Origin: Tritrichomonas musculus | Lineage: Eukaryota; Parabasalia; Tritrichomonadida; Tritrichomonadidae | Length of the DNA stretch: 64,000 bases | NCBI GenBank assembly: GCA_039105265.1 | Contig: JAPFFF010000041.1 | Span: 372,001 to 436,000 of the forward strand | Direction of reading: 5' to 3' | In this document: positions 18,837 through 26,851 of the stretch, piece by piece | Layout: each line of letters starts with the position of its first letter | Position numbering within the stretch: position 1 is the stretch's first letter | Position numbers and translations under genes: made by a program | The notes under the pieces: model-generated | Databases searched by the model: none | Told to the model about the DNA's origin: nothing | Seen by the model: the letters and a program-made list of their open reading frames with translations, nothing else

Positions 18837-19178
18837 TTATCGTCTACGACGACCTCCAGTTTTTCGTTTTCTGCTTGTTGTTTTCCTTTTTGGAGTTCTA
18901 GAATTTCTAGATTTTTTTCTTGATCGAGATGATGATGACCGATAACCTCCCCATGAATAATCATCTAAATCGTTCGTATAATATGGTTCTGGATCTTGGA
19001 CATAAATTGTTTCAACATAATTTTGAGTTGTTGATGTGCCTCGACTTTCTTGCTCTCTCCTTTTTCTTTCTTCATCTTCTTCCTCAGCCGCAGCCAGAAT
19101 CGCAATAATGAATATCAGGATGCATAGAATTATTGTTATTTTGAAGAACCATTTCAGACAACATTTAAAGCAGCTCAT
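18837..19178 (-). CDS. Membrane protein with Arg/Ser-rich tail, 113 aa
   Basis: A Cys-containing N terminus (MSCFKCCLKWFF) precedes a single transmembrane helix at about residues 13-30 ('ITIILCILIFIIAILAAA'). An acidic charge cluster follows, then a Tyr-rich linker and a C-terminal tail of about 40 residues dominated by Arg, Lys and Ser. The tail resembles basic internal tails of viral membrane proteins that contact nucleic acid. That role is inference. Confidence 0.55.
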   Translation of the reverse strand: MSCFKCCLKWFFKITIILCILIFIIAILAAAEEEDEERKRREQESRGTSTTQNYVETIYVQDPEPYYTNDLDDYSWGGYRSSSSRSRKKSRNSRTPKRKTTSRKRKTGGRRRR

Positions 19179-19229
19179 TGTAAAAAGTGATATAAAAAAT
19201 GAACTTTTTGAATTAAAATTTTTATTTAA

Positions 19230-19871
19230 CTTTTTGTGAGTGAAAATTTTTAGTGACTTGGGATTGAGGTGGGATCGAGGTGGGATTGAGGTGGGATTGA
19301 GGTGGGATTGAGGTGGGATTGAGGTGGGATCGAGGTGGAAATTTTGTCTTTTTCATTTTATAATATATTTTTTTTATTCCAAGAATCTTTCTTTGTTTTG
19401 ATTTGAAATATTTCTTGACTTTTAATAATTTTCCAAAACCATTTGTTGAATGATGAGTATGAAAATATGAATTATAAAGATAAGTGATTTCATCTGACGG
19501 ATAAATTCTATCTGGTTCAATTATTTTAAAAAATCTTTAAAATTATTTATCGGGTCAATCTTATCATGGTAACTTTTTCCAAATTCATCTTGTGGGTTTG
19601 GTGGTCTTGGATTTCCATGACGGTTTGGATTTGCTGGATGTTCTTCTAATTGTTTTTCTACAATTTGATTAATTCCTGCATAAAATTCTTCTTCGTTTGG
19701 AGACGTTGATTTAGGTTCATTAAAATCACGGTCTATTTCCCATTCATCAATTTCATTATTGACAACAAAGTTTTGAAAACTATTATTTAAATTTTGCATG
19801 TTTGGTGATAATTGATATTGAGGTGAACCCCCAGTTGAATAGTGTAGAGGTAATTCGTTATCACTTGACAT
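19230..19871 (-). pseudogene. Frameshifted Maverick protein, possible primase/helicase C-terminal-like domain
   Basis: The clean frame runs from ATG 19,871 to a stop at 19,521 and gives 116 residues, acidic and Pro/Asn-rich. Shifting one base in the T-run at about 19,528-19,535 opens a frame that continues with 'IIEPDRIYPSDEITYLYN', then 'STNGFGKLLK' and 'RKILGIKKIYYK'. That looks like a small winged-helix of the type at the C termini of viral primase-helicases, and it then runs into the minisatellite. The gene is divergent from the SF3 helicase gene at 19,922. The frame change could be decay, assembly error or slippage; the family assignment is tentative. Confidence 0.45.
19262..19338. repeat. 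11-bp minisatellite, seven copies
   Basis: Seven back-to-back copies of gattgaggtgg, two with a T-to-C change (gatcgaggtgg), occupy exactly 77 bp. Because 11 is not a multiple of three, each copy gained or lost changes the reading frame of anything translated through it. Confidence 0.95.
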
Positions 19872-19921
19872 TAATTAAAAAATGAAAAACGGTTTTGACA
19901 GTCACTTTTATTTTTGTATCG
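19872..19921. promoter_or_regulatory. Bidirectional Maverick promoter
   Basis: AACGGTTTTGACAGTCACTT at 19,889-19,908 faces the helicase gene. It is followed by TTTTATTTTTGTATCG and the ATG at 19,922. In the other direction ACCGTTTTTCATTTTTT precedes the minus-strand ATG. Confidence 0.65.
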
Positions 19922-21622
19922 ATGAATCAACCAACCTTCCTCTCTGATGATTTCTTAATTCCAGAAGCTAGACAAATGGAAAATATAAATGAGAATGTCT
20001 TTCCTCAATATCAAGGTCAAGAATTTCATGATCGTGATTTTCAAATAAATACAAATCTCATTCAATTGTTTCCTGATGATGTTGTTGGATTATTAAATTT
20101 ATTTGAACCAACACTTGAAAATTTAAATAATTCTATCAAATATATATTTCGTTCTCCATTTGTTTCAAACGTTTTGTATGATATTGTGAAAAATTGGTAT
20201 CTTTCAAATCAAGATAATTCTGAACAAGATCTTCAAGCAATTTGTAGTCAAGAAAATCATCCAGAAGTTTCAAATCATTGGATCTTCCCAATTTTGAATG
20301 CACTCTCAGAACCTCAAAGAAATGTTATTTGGGAGAAATATTTCAATAATACAATTAACCAATTTGTTCAAATTGATTTTGGTGAAGATTGTTCAATAAA
20401 CTCATTTAGATATAAGAATTATGAAAGAAAATATTCTTCTACTGGAATTCGTGTTGGGGATTTCTTTACTGATTTCAAAAAAGTTTGTTGTTATATTCAA
20501 CTTGACAGAATCTTCATAATTAAAAAATCAAATACGTTAGAAATGTTAAATCCTACTCAATTTGCACCAATATTAAAACAAATTAAATTAGGGTATTCAA
20601 AAGTTAGTAAAAAGAATAAGAAAGTAATTACTGCATTTGATGTTGTTTCCTTTGGAAAGAATATGGATTTCATTACTTATGAACATATGAAATTCTTTTC
20701 CAATGATCCAAACATTTTTTCATATTTTCATTGGTATCCTTATTCAAGATTAATTCTTTGTACACAAAATGTGATTCAACCATTTTTGGATCATATTTTT
20801 AGAGTTATTGCAAATTCTAATCAAGAATTATATGATTATATCATTAAATGGATTTCATTTATTTTTCAACATCCAGATGGTAAAACAGGTACTGCATTAG
20901 TTATTATTGGTGAACAAGGTTGTGGGAAAAATACATTTACTAATGTTCTTTGTCAACTTTTAGGTGAATATTCTGATCCAAATGCAAACTTTGATAATAT
21001 TACAAGCAATTTTAATTTACAAATCTTAAACAAAAAATTATTGGTATGCTCAGAAATGTTAGATTATCATCTCATTCGAAAATATCCTCAACAACATGAA
21101 AGATTAAAAACATTAATCACAGAAAGATTCACTACTATTGAAGGAAAACATATTAATACTGAATCTAAAGAAAATGTTGCCAATTTCATCTTCTTATCAA
21201 ATAATCCTGCTCCTATTCGAATTGATGAACACGATAGAAGATTTGTTGTCACAAAATGTTATCCAATGATAGGTCAAGACTATTTTGCACCTTTACATAA
21301 TCTTATTAAGACACAAGATTTCAAAAACAATTTAATTACTTTTTTCTTGACTGTTGATTTATCTGATTTCATTCCAGCACAATTTCCTAATACCCAAGAT
21401 AGAATGAATTTAATGAACTTTTCAAAACCTCCTGAAAAATTATTTATTGAGGAAAACTTACAAAAATTCAGAAATGGTTATGTAGCTTTTGAAGCCTGGA
21501 CTGAATTTAAAAAATGGGCAAAAGCAAAAAATTTCAGATCCATAACTTATCAAGAATTTCATCAAAAAATTTTACAAGACTGCTCATTTAATAATAATGA
21601 TAAGAAATATAGATTAAGGTAA
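19922..21622 (+). CDS. D5-like SF3 helicase (DUF5906-type) of the Maverick
   Basis: I start at ATG 19,922 (MNQPTFLSDD), because an upstream extension would use a TTG inside the promoter. The 566-residue protein has a Walker A at about residue 330 ('IIGEQGCGKNTF'). A Walker B-like strand follows at about 373 ('KKLLVCSEM'), and an SF3 motif C/sensor region at about 420 ('NFIFLSNNPAPIRID' then 'EHDRRF'). The C-terminal 60 residues look like a winged helix. Such helicases unwind DNA at viral replication forks, in poxvirus D5, phages and virophages. I see no AEP primase domain. It probably partners the pPolB. Confidence 0.8.
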   Translation: MNQPTFLSDDFLIPEARQMENINENVFPQYQGQEFHDRDFQINTNLIQLFPDDVVGLLNLFEPTLENLNNSIKYIFRSPFVSNVLYDIVKNWYLSNQDNSEQDLQAICSQENHPEVSNHWIFPILNALSEPQRNVIWEKYFNNTINQFVQIDFGEDCSINSFRYKNYERKYSSTGIRVGDFFTDFKKVCCYIQLDRIFIIKKSNTLEMLNPTQFAPILKQIKLGYSKVSKKNKKVITAFDVVSFGKNMDFITYEHMKFFSNDPNIFSYFHWYPYSRLILCTQNVIQPFLDHIFRVIANSNQELYDYIIKWISFIFQHPDGKTGTALVIIGEQGCGKNTFTNVLCQLLGEYSDPNANFDNITSNFNLQILNKKLLVCSEMLDYHLIRKYPQQHERLKTLITERFTTIEGKHINTESKENVANFIFLSNNPAPIRIDEHDRRFVVTKCYPMIGQDYFAPLHNLIKTQDFKNNLITFFLTVDLSDFIPAQFPNTQDRMNLMNFSKPPEKLFIEENLQKFRNGYVAFEAWTEFKKWAKAKNFRSITYQEFHQKILQDCSFNNNDKKYRLR

Positions 21623-21625
21623 CTT

Positions 21626-21823
21626 TTATTTATTTAATTCTTTTCTTAAAAGTTCAATTTCTTTTTCTACTTTGTCTCTTTCTCTTCGTAAATCCATTAA
21701 TTTTCTAAAATCTTTATCATCATAAACCCTTTGATTACCAATAATCCCTGCCTTTTTTTCGATGTTATTTATTTGTTCATCTAAGATATCCCATTTCTCG
21801 TAAGCTTCTTGCAATTTAGACAT
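21626..21823 (-). CDS. Coiled-coil mini protein, 65 aa (MSKL pair)
   Basis: The protein begins MSKLQEAYEK and is a short charged coiled coil throughout. The next gene upstream (21,866-22,114) also opens MSKL. The two upstream regions are almost identical over about 40 bp, including the promoter motif, so gene and promoter look like a tandem duplication followed by divergence. Confidence 0.55.
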   Translation of the reverse strand: MSKLQEAYEKWDILDEQINNIEKKAGIIGNQRVYDDKDFRKLMDLRRERDKVEKEIELLRKELNK

Positions 21824-21857
21824 GAAAACAAAAATAAAAGTGAAGTGTCAAAACTGC
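21824..21857 (-). promoter_or_regulatory. Maverick promoter, variant copy
   Basis: On the minus strand it reads GCAGTTTTGACACTTCACTT, then TTATTTTTGTTTTC and the ATG. The Myb-like core has A in place of G (CAG for CGG). Confidence 0.55.
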
Positions 21858-21865
21858 TTTTTTAT

Positions 21866-22114
21866 TTAAGACTTTGAAATTTTAAAGAGTTGATGACGGA
21901 TTTCTTGAAGTTCACTTTGTAATCGATACCATTCTTGTTTATCTTCAGGATTCAAGGCTGAGATGTTATGACACATCTTTCCGTACTCATTTTCAATCTC
22001 TGGTGCTTTCATCAAGAGTTGACGTCTTTGTTTTTCTTTTTCGTCCATTACTTTCATTAGATTTTCGATTTGTTCCTCTTCTATTTTTTCTTGTTTATCT
22101 TCCAATTTAGACAT
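21866..22114 (-). CDS. Coiled-coil mini protein, 82 aa (MSKL pair)
   Basis: The protein starts MSKLEDKQEK and consists of two charged helices separated by a short Asn/Pro turn ('NISALNPEDKQEW'). It is divergent from the integrase gene and shares with it a 52-bp intergenic promoter. The family is not recognised. Confidence 0.55.
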   Translation of the reverse strand: MSKLEDKQEKIEEEQIENLMKVMDEKEKQRRQLLMKAPEIENEYGKMCHNISALNPEDKQEWYRLQSELQEIRHQLFKISKS

Positions 22115-22166
22115 AAAAACAAAAAATAAAAGTGAAGTGTCAAAACCGCTCTTTATTGAAATTTAA
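22115..22166. promoter_or_regulatory. Bidirectional Maverick promoter at the integrase
   Basis: The minus-strand side reads GCGGTTTTGACACTTCACTT (22,133-22,151). The integrase side has CCGCTCTTTATTGAAATTTAA directly before the ATG, lacking a clear TCA initiator, so transcription of the integrase may be weaker or differently timed. Confidence 0.6.
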
Positions 22167-23555
22167 ATGTTATCGTCAGAAGGTGAAAAATTAATGAATT
22201 ATTTAGAAAAGAAAGCTTATCAAAAGAAATTAATAATGCCAAATGAAGCTAGAAATTATAAAGGATATCAAAAAGATTTTGTAACTGATGATGAATTTGA
22301 ACAAATTTATAATGCTTATTCAGAATTTCGAAAAGTATTATCTGAATCATTACCTGTAATCACAGATGAAAAAATTCCTGATGATGAATTAAGTTTTGAA
22401 GAAAAAATTGAGAACCATGTAATTAATAATTTACATAATGAAAATATTCGTACTTTTCCTGAATTTGAAAAATTGACCTCTGGATGGAAAAAAGGTAAAG
22501 ATAAATATACTATGGAAGAATGGTATGAAATATATATTACAAAAATTATGGAACAACCAGGAATGATAGTTGAATTCAAAGGTAAAACAAATGTACCTGA
22601 TATTGCATTTAGAAATAAAAATAAAAGACATGTATTATTAAAACAATTTGAAAAAGTTATTGAGCCAAATTATGTTTCTGAAGATGATTATGTTCAAAAG
22701 AAACAATTTCCAACTAATAAGAATAAAAAATATTATTTACATAAATTATGTGAACCTGGTACTTATTTAATTGATATTATGTTTGAAAAAAATGTTGGGT
22801 ACTTAATTTGTATAGAAGCCAATAGCCGATATTTATATGCAATTCCTTTAGGTAGAGAATGTTTTGGTGATATAAATAAAATTATGACTGCTGGACAAAA
22901 AACATCTATTTCAATAACAAAAGCTTTAAATACTTTATTTCAACAAGGAATGAAACCTAAAATATTGACCGGAGATGGTGAAAAAGGTTTTTGTTCTGAA
23001 GAAACAATAAATTTTTTAAATTCAAATGGAATTAAATGGGAACCTGTTGATAGAATGGATGATTATCATTATCCATCATTTTTACGAAAACCAGGTGAAA
23101 AACAAACAACTAGTCCATTACATTCTTCATTAGGTATAGTTGATAGAATTATTAGAACTTTGAGAGATATGGCTTTTGAAGTTCAACGAGAAATCTCCCC
23201 TGAAATATTAAAAGAATTAGTTGTTCAATATAATAATGCCCCACACTTAACTTTGTCAAAATATGCAGGTATGAATGTTTCCCCTAGTCAAATGCAAAAT
23301 AATTCTGATTTATATACTTTTATTTGTAGACGTATTTCTCAAGCTAATTATAATGTTTCTGCTCAAAAAGGTTATAATTTAAAAGAAAACCAAGAAGTAA
23401 TTGTATATAATAATAAAGACACTCTTAAAAAAAGACGATCAATAACTCAACCTGGTAGATTTTTTGTAAAAGGTTTTCAAAATGGTAAATATTTAATACA
23501 AGATCTTAAAGGAAATACTCAAATATTACCTCGTTATAGATTAGATCCTATTTGA
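22167..23555 (+). CDS. Maverick rve-family integrase
   Basis: The 462-residue protein has an N-terminal helical region of about 190 residues, then an RNase-H-fold core. Candidate catalytic residues are D203 ('TYLIDIMFEK'), D270 ('LTGDGEKGF') and D326 ('GIVDRIIRTLRD'). The last position is usually Glu in rve integrases, so this would be a DDD rather than a DDE triad if I have aligned it correctly. A C-terminal SH3/chromo-like domain ('GRFFVKGFQNGKYLIQDL') ends the protein, as in other Maverick integrases. It should join element ends to target DNA. Confidence 0.85.
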   Translation: MLSSEGEKLMNYLEKKAYQKKLIMPNEARNYKGYQKDFVTDDEFEQIYNAYSEFRKVLSESLPVITDEKIPDDELSFEEKIENHVINNLHNENIRTFPEFEKLTSGWKKGKDKYTMEEWYEIYITKIMEQPGMIVEFKGKTNVPDIAFRNKNKRHVLLKQFEKVIEPNYVSEDDYVQKKQFPTNKNKKYYLHKLCEPGTYLIDIMFEKNVGYLICIEANSRYLYAIPLGRECFGDINKIMTAGQKTSISITKALNTLFQQGMKPKILTGDGEKGFCSEETINFLNSNGIKWEPVDRMDDYHYPSFLRKPGEKQTTSPLHSSLGIVDRIIRTLRDMAFEVQREISPEILKELVVQYNNAPHLTLSKYAGMNVSPSQMQNNSDLYTFICRRISQANYNVSAQKGYNLKENQEVIVYNNKDTLKKRRSITQPGRFFVKGFQNGKYLIQDLKGNTQILPRYRLDPI

Positions 23556-23605
23556 ATTGTCAGAAAATGCAATAAAAATAAAAGGGGTGTCAAAAAATGT
23601 ATTTT
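23554..23605. repeat. Direct repeat, left copy, after the integrase
   Basis: The stretch from the integrase stop contains ttgtcagaaaatgcaa, then taaaaggggtgtcaaaaaatg. A near-identical copy lies at 23,873-23,923. The two flank about 270 bp with no supported gene. The embedded tgtcaaaa matches the promoter box but lacks the CCGTT site. Confidence 0.7.
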
Positions 23606-23872
23606 AAAATTTTCCCTTTATATTATAATATTATTTATATTTTTAATAATAAAGATTATATTTATTAAAATATTCCTAAAAGGTTCAATAATTATCAAGA
23701 TATTTTTGAGACAAATTGTTTACCCCCATATTCAATTTTTCATCCATTGAATTTTTTAAAATTTGAAATACATATATCTTGGAAAATAATGGACCTTTTT
23801 CAAAGATTTTAATATTTTTAAGGTTTTCAAGGACGTAGAATTCAAATATCACAATTAGAAATCTTAAAAATG
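23606..23872. other. AT-rich spacer between direct repeats
   Basis: No coding frame has protein-like composition here. A 74-codon minus-strand frame exists but is Phe/Leu-rich and crosses one of the direct repeats. The stretch may be a remnant or an insertion. Confidence 0.4.
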
Positions 23873-23923
23873 AATTGTCAAAAAATGCAAAAAATAAAAA
23901 GAGTGTCAAAAAATGCAGTAAAT
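23873..23923. repeat. Direct repeat, right copy
   Basis: It contains ttgtcaaaaaatgcaa, then taaaaagagtgtcaaaaaatg, matching the left copy at 23,554-23,605 with a few changes. Confidence 0.7.
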
Positions 23924-23943
23924 TGAATTGTTTATTTAATTAA

Positions 23944-24222
23944 TTATTTCCTTTCGTTCCAGCGTTTGAGATTTTTCAAACCTGCCTTTAATTCTTCAAT
24001 GAAGAAGCATTCAAGTTCGTTAGCTTTTTCTTCATTTGAGCTATCTCCATCATTCATTATCACACGAACATCATCGATGTGATTCATATTGGCTGCAGCA
24101 TCTTGGAGCATATATGCCATTTTTTCTCTTTGATCAAGATCATCAGAAATAGTTCTCCATTCATGAACACTATCAAGAGCTTCGACAACTTCAAGTAAGT
24201 GTTGGATCGTATAGGCTTCCAT
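23944..24222 (-). CDS. Acidic helical Maverick protein, 92 aa
   Basis: I start at the ATG giving MEAYTIQHLL, because the upstream in-frame ATG lies inside the promoter-like TCATCACATCATTTTT. The protein is all-helical and acidic, with a basic C-terminal end ('LKNLKRWNERK'). Its promoter belongs to the second class (24,223-24,310), shared with the genes at 24,812-26,851 and 26,984. Function unknown. Confidence 0.5.
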   Translation of the reverse strand: MEAYTIQHLLEVVEALDSVHEWRTISDDLDQREKMAYMLQDAAANMNHIDDVRVIMNDGDSSNEEKANELECFFIEELKAGLKNLKRWNERK

Positions 24223-24310
24223 GCTTGTATAAAAATGATGTGATGACCTCACGAGAAAAAATTAGATTTTTTGGTTAACGGTCGCCTAGTGAAAAAGTTC
24301 ATTTTTATAA
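24223..24310. promoter_or_regulatory. Second-class Maverick promoter (bidirectional)
   Basis: It contains gatgtgatga, acgagaaaaaattagatttt, and aacggtc. The same three pieces recur in the same order at 26,852-26,983. Initiators are TCATTTTTAT on the minus side and GTTCATTTTTATAA on the plus side next to the ATG. Confidence 0.65.
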
Positions 24311-24718
24311 ATGTCTGACAAACCAAGTGTACCTGAACAAAATGAAATTAAAGATGATATACCAGCTATGTCTGCAAAAGACATGAAAAATATTAAAAAG
24401 ACAGAAGCTTGGAAAGTACTCAAAAAGAGATATGGTGAAAATGTTTCAATGGAAAAATTGCTTTCTGTTGCTCATGTTATGAGACAATTAATGCAACATA
24501 ACTTAAAAATCATCATCCCTGGTTTCTCACGTGAAGAACAACGGAAAAAAGATTGTTTGATTAAATGGTTTGATACTCATATCGAATTCATTCAACAATT
24601 TTTGTCACCCGGAATGATGATTGGTTACGATCAAGGATATTATGTTCCTATATCAAAAGAAAAAGCAAAAGAAATAGCAAAAGAAAAAGCAAAAGAAAAA
24701 GCAAAAGAAGATAAATAA
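24311..24718 (+). CDS. Maverick protein with a domain shared with a host gene, 135 aa
   Basis: Residues about 30-115 form a helical domain: 'AWKVLKKRYGENVSMEKLLS', then 'FSREEQRKKDCLIKWFDTHI', then 'FLSPGMMIGYD'. The gene at 56,033-56,686 (minus) has the same pattern: 'EYKTLIQRYSSGVRLPELCS', 'PSREEKRSFPLLIEWYHTY', 'MLPYIQLRD'. Shared positions include RY, the REE.R signature, LI.W and the Pro after the last helix. The C terminus is a lysine-rich repeat built from AKEKAKE units and may be a nuclear-targeting or nucleic-acid-binding tail. I cannot name the domain. Confidence 0.6.
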   Translation: MSDKPSVPEQNEIKDDIPAMSAKDMKNIKKTEAWKVLKKRYGENVSMEKLLSVAHVMRQLMQHNLKIIIPGFSREEQRKKDCLIKWFDTHIEFIQQFLSPGMMIGYDQGYYVPISKEKAKEIAKEKAKEKAKEDK

Positions 24719-24811
24719 ATAAAAAAGTTAATTTTTTAAATTAAAGGTTTATTAGAAACCTAAATCTTGTTGAGAGTAATTTTTATACCGACCTCTCAAT
24801 AATCGGAATTT

Positions 24812-26851
24812 TTATTTTTCGTCAACTTCTTGAACGTTAGGTGGAACTGGTTCAGTGTGTAGATCTTGACGTTCAACTGAGGTGAGGAAATTGTCAATGT
24901 GGAATTTGAACCAGGATACGTTTGGTGTTTTCTTTTGAAATTCAGCAATTCTTGCGTGAACGACTTCATTTGCCAAATTCTCGTCCCCATTGTATCGCTT
25001 TTTGAAGAATTCGAACAATTCATTTCTTAGCTGAATTTCCTTTTGAGATTTTTGATCGGATGTGAATTCTTGTATATTTCCCCATATGTGAGTTTGAGGT
25101 AAGACTTGCCAATTTTCTGGTGGAGGTGGAAGTTGTGGTGGTGGTGGGAGGTCTTGTAATTTTTTATAAATATCTGCTTTTAATTTGTTAGGATCGGCAT
25201 TCATTCTTGCCCAGTCTTCTTTGCTCATTCCTGGTGGTGGCAATACTAGTGAGTCGTTCTCCGTCTGTAAATCAAAAAGGACATTTGTAGTTACTTCTTT
25301 GGAAATTTTTTCATCGAATTGATGAGTATAGTTGTCTTCAATTGTTGACCATCTTTCTTTTTCATCATCATTGAGTAACTCATCAGGGAAAATTCTTGAT
25401 GCTTTTCGATTTCCTTTCATTTTGGCATTCAATCTTTTTTGAACTTCATCATTAATTTCTTGATTGGTCTTTTCGAGATATAGTTTTTGAAATTTTCTGC
25501 TGGTGGTAAAGATGAGATTTTTTTCGCTTTCGTCTTCGTTATCTTTTTCAGGTGCGGTGAGATCCTTTTCATCTTTTTCAGGTTTTGGTTGATCCTTTTC
25601 ATCTTTTTCAGATTTTGGTTGATCCTTTTCATCTTTTTGAGGCAATTTGTTTAAGATTTCGAGAACTTCGTCAACATCTTTATCAACATCATCATCAGAA
25701 TCTTCTTGGATTTCTATAATTGATTTAATTTCCTTGGTTGCTGATTCCCATTTTTTCAATTCTTCACTGCTCAATAAATCCTTTGAGAAGATTTCTCTTG
25801 CTGTCTTTTTACCGTTATACATTTTGTTAAACAATCTACTATCTGCATCGGCCATTGCCTCGTCTCTTGACATTCCTGGATTTATTCTTTGTAATATGTC
25901 TGCTGTTGATGAAATGAGATACTCTTTTGCATTTTCTTCTTCCTGACGCTCTTCTTCCATTTTTTGTGCATATTTTACATTTTCTTCTTCCGTGAGCAAT
26001 TCAATCAAAGGTGGGACATGTTCGAGGTATTTGTGCTCTTCCATAACTGTAACAATTCTTTCACGTGCATGTGCATATGCATCAGCGAATGTTGACAAAG
26101 GATAAATTTTTCTATACGCAATTGTTAATTCTGAAATTGCGTTTTGTTGCTCTTTTGATAATTCTGGATGGTCTGCTTCAATGATTTCATTCATTTCATC
26201 AATATTTTTTGGATCTTCTGGTGTTAATTCCCCTAAAAGTGCTTTATTGTTTGTGTACTCTGAACGATATTGGTCTAAATATTGATACAATGAAAACTTT
26301 ATTACATCGAATGGCAAGCCATCTCTATTATTTTGTCTGTAATCGAATTTCTTTTGGATGTGTTTTGCCATTTTTGGCTTTTTGAGATCTGCTAATTTTT
26401 TTTCCAAATCATCCCACCAAGTAGCGCACTGAATTGTAATTGTGTCCTCATTTGGTTTATCGTCATCGATGAACAAATGTAATGCTTGTTTATCGCCTTC
26501 TGCAAATAATTCGTCTCCTAATAAATGTGCGGCAAGGAGACACTTTTGATCTTGATCTAAAGAATTCCATAACTTATTTGCATTTAGCCAGTTGAGTTGC
26601 TCTTTTGGTGTTTTTATCCCTTTTTCTTGAAATTCTTGTATTTGTTTGTGGTAGAGTTTTGCTGGTAAATGATTGTATGGGTGAAATTTTATATGAGTCA
26701 AATCAATTTCTTTTTCTTCTTCTTTAGCTTCTGCTTCGGCTTTTGCAATTTCGTGCAGGTATTGCATTTTTGTTATTTCTTCAACTTCAGGTTTCTTTTG
26801 CTGAGTGTTGCTGTTGTTGTTGTTGCTGTTGCTGTTGTCGCTGTTAGACAT
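24812..26851 (-). CDS. Large acidic Maverick protein with internal repeats, 679 aa
   Basis: I start at the ATG giving MSNSDNSNSN. An in-frame extension upstream would translate the conserved promoter. After a Ser/Asn-rich leader come helical domains. Two segments repeat: 'DSRLFNKMYNGKKTAREIF' followed by 'LLSSEELKKW', and 'VQKRLNAKMKGNRKASRIF' followed by 'LLNDDEKERW', about 130 residues apart. Between them are three copies of an 11-residue DEKDQPKPEK-type unit, and a polyproline stretch follows later ('PPPPQLPPPPE'). No enzyme motif is visible. A structural or scaffold role is possible but is only a guess. Confidence 0.55.
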   Translation of the reverse strand: MSNSDNSNSNNNNSNTQQKKPEVEEITKMQYLHEIAKAEAEAKEEEKEIDLTHIKFHPYNHLPAKLYHKQIQEFQEKGIKTPKEQLNWLNANKLWNSLDQDQKCLLAAHLLGDELFAEGDKQALHLFIDDDKPNEDTITIQCATWWDDLEKKLADLKKPKMAKHIQKKFDYRQNNRDGLPFDVIKFSLYQYLDQYRSEYTNNKALLGELTPEDPKNIDEMNEIIEADHPELSKEQQNAISELTIAYRKIYPLSTFADAYAHARERIVTVMEEHKYLEHVPPLIELLTEEENVKYAQKMEEERQEEENAKEYLISSTADILQRINPGMSRDEAMADADSRLFNKMYNGKKTAREIFSKDLLSSEELKKWESATKEIKSIIEIQEDSDDDVDKDVDEVLEILNKLPQKDEKDQPKSEKDEKDQPKPEKDEKDLTAPEKDNEDESEKNLIFTTSRKFQKLYLEKTNQEINDEVQKRLNAKMKGNRKASRIFPDELLNDDEKERWSTIEDNYTHQFDEKISKEVTTNVLFDLQTENDSLVLPPPGMSKEDWARMNADPNKLKADIYKKLQDLPPPPQLPPPPENWQVLPQTHIWGNIQEFTSDQKSQKEIQLRNELFEFFKKRYNGDENLANEVVHARIAEFQKKTPNVSWFKFHIDNFLTSVERQDLHTEPVPPNVQEVDEK
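25560..25640. repeat. 33-bp tandem repeat inside the acidic gene
   Basis: About two and a half copies of a 33-bp unit (core gatccttttcatctttttca) encode the acidic DEKDQPKPEK-type repeat. The period keeps the reading frame. Confidence 0.8.

Noticed and set aside
23685..23909. 74-codon minus-strand frame in the spacer
   Set aside because: Phe/Leu-rich, overlaps a direct repeat, no promoter-like sequence, and no similarity to neighbours.
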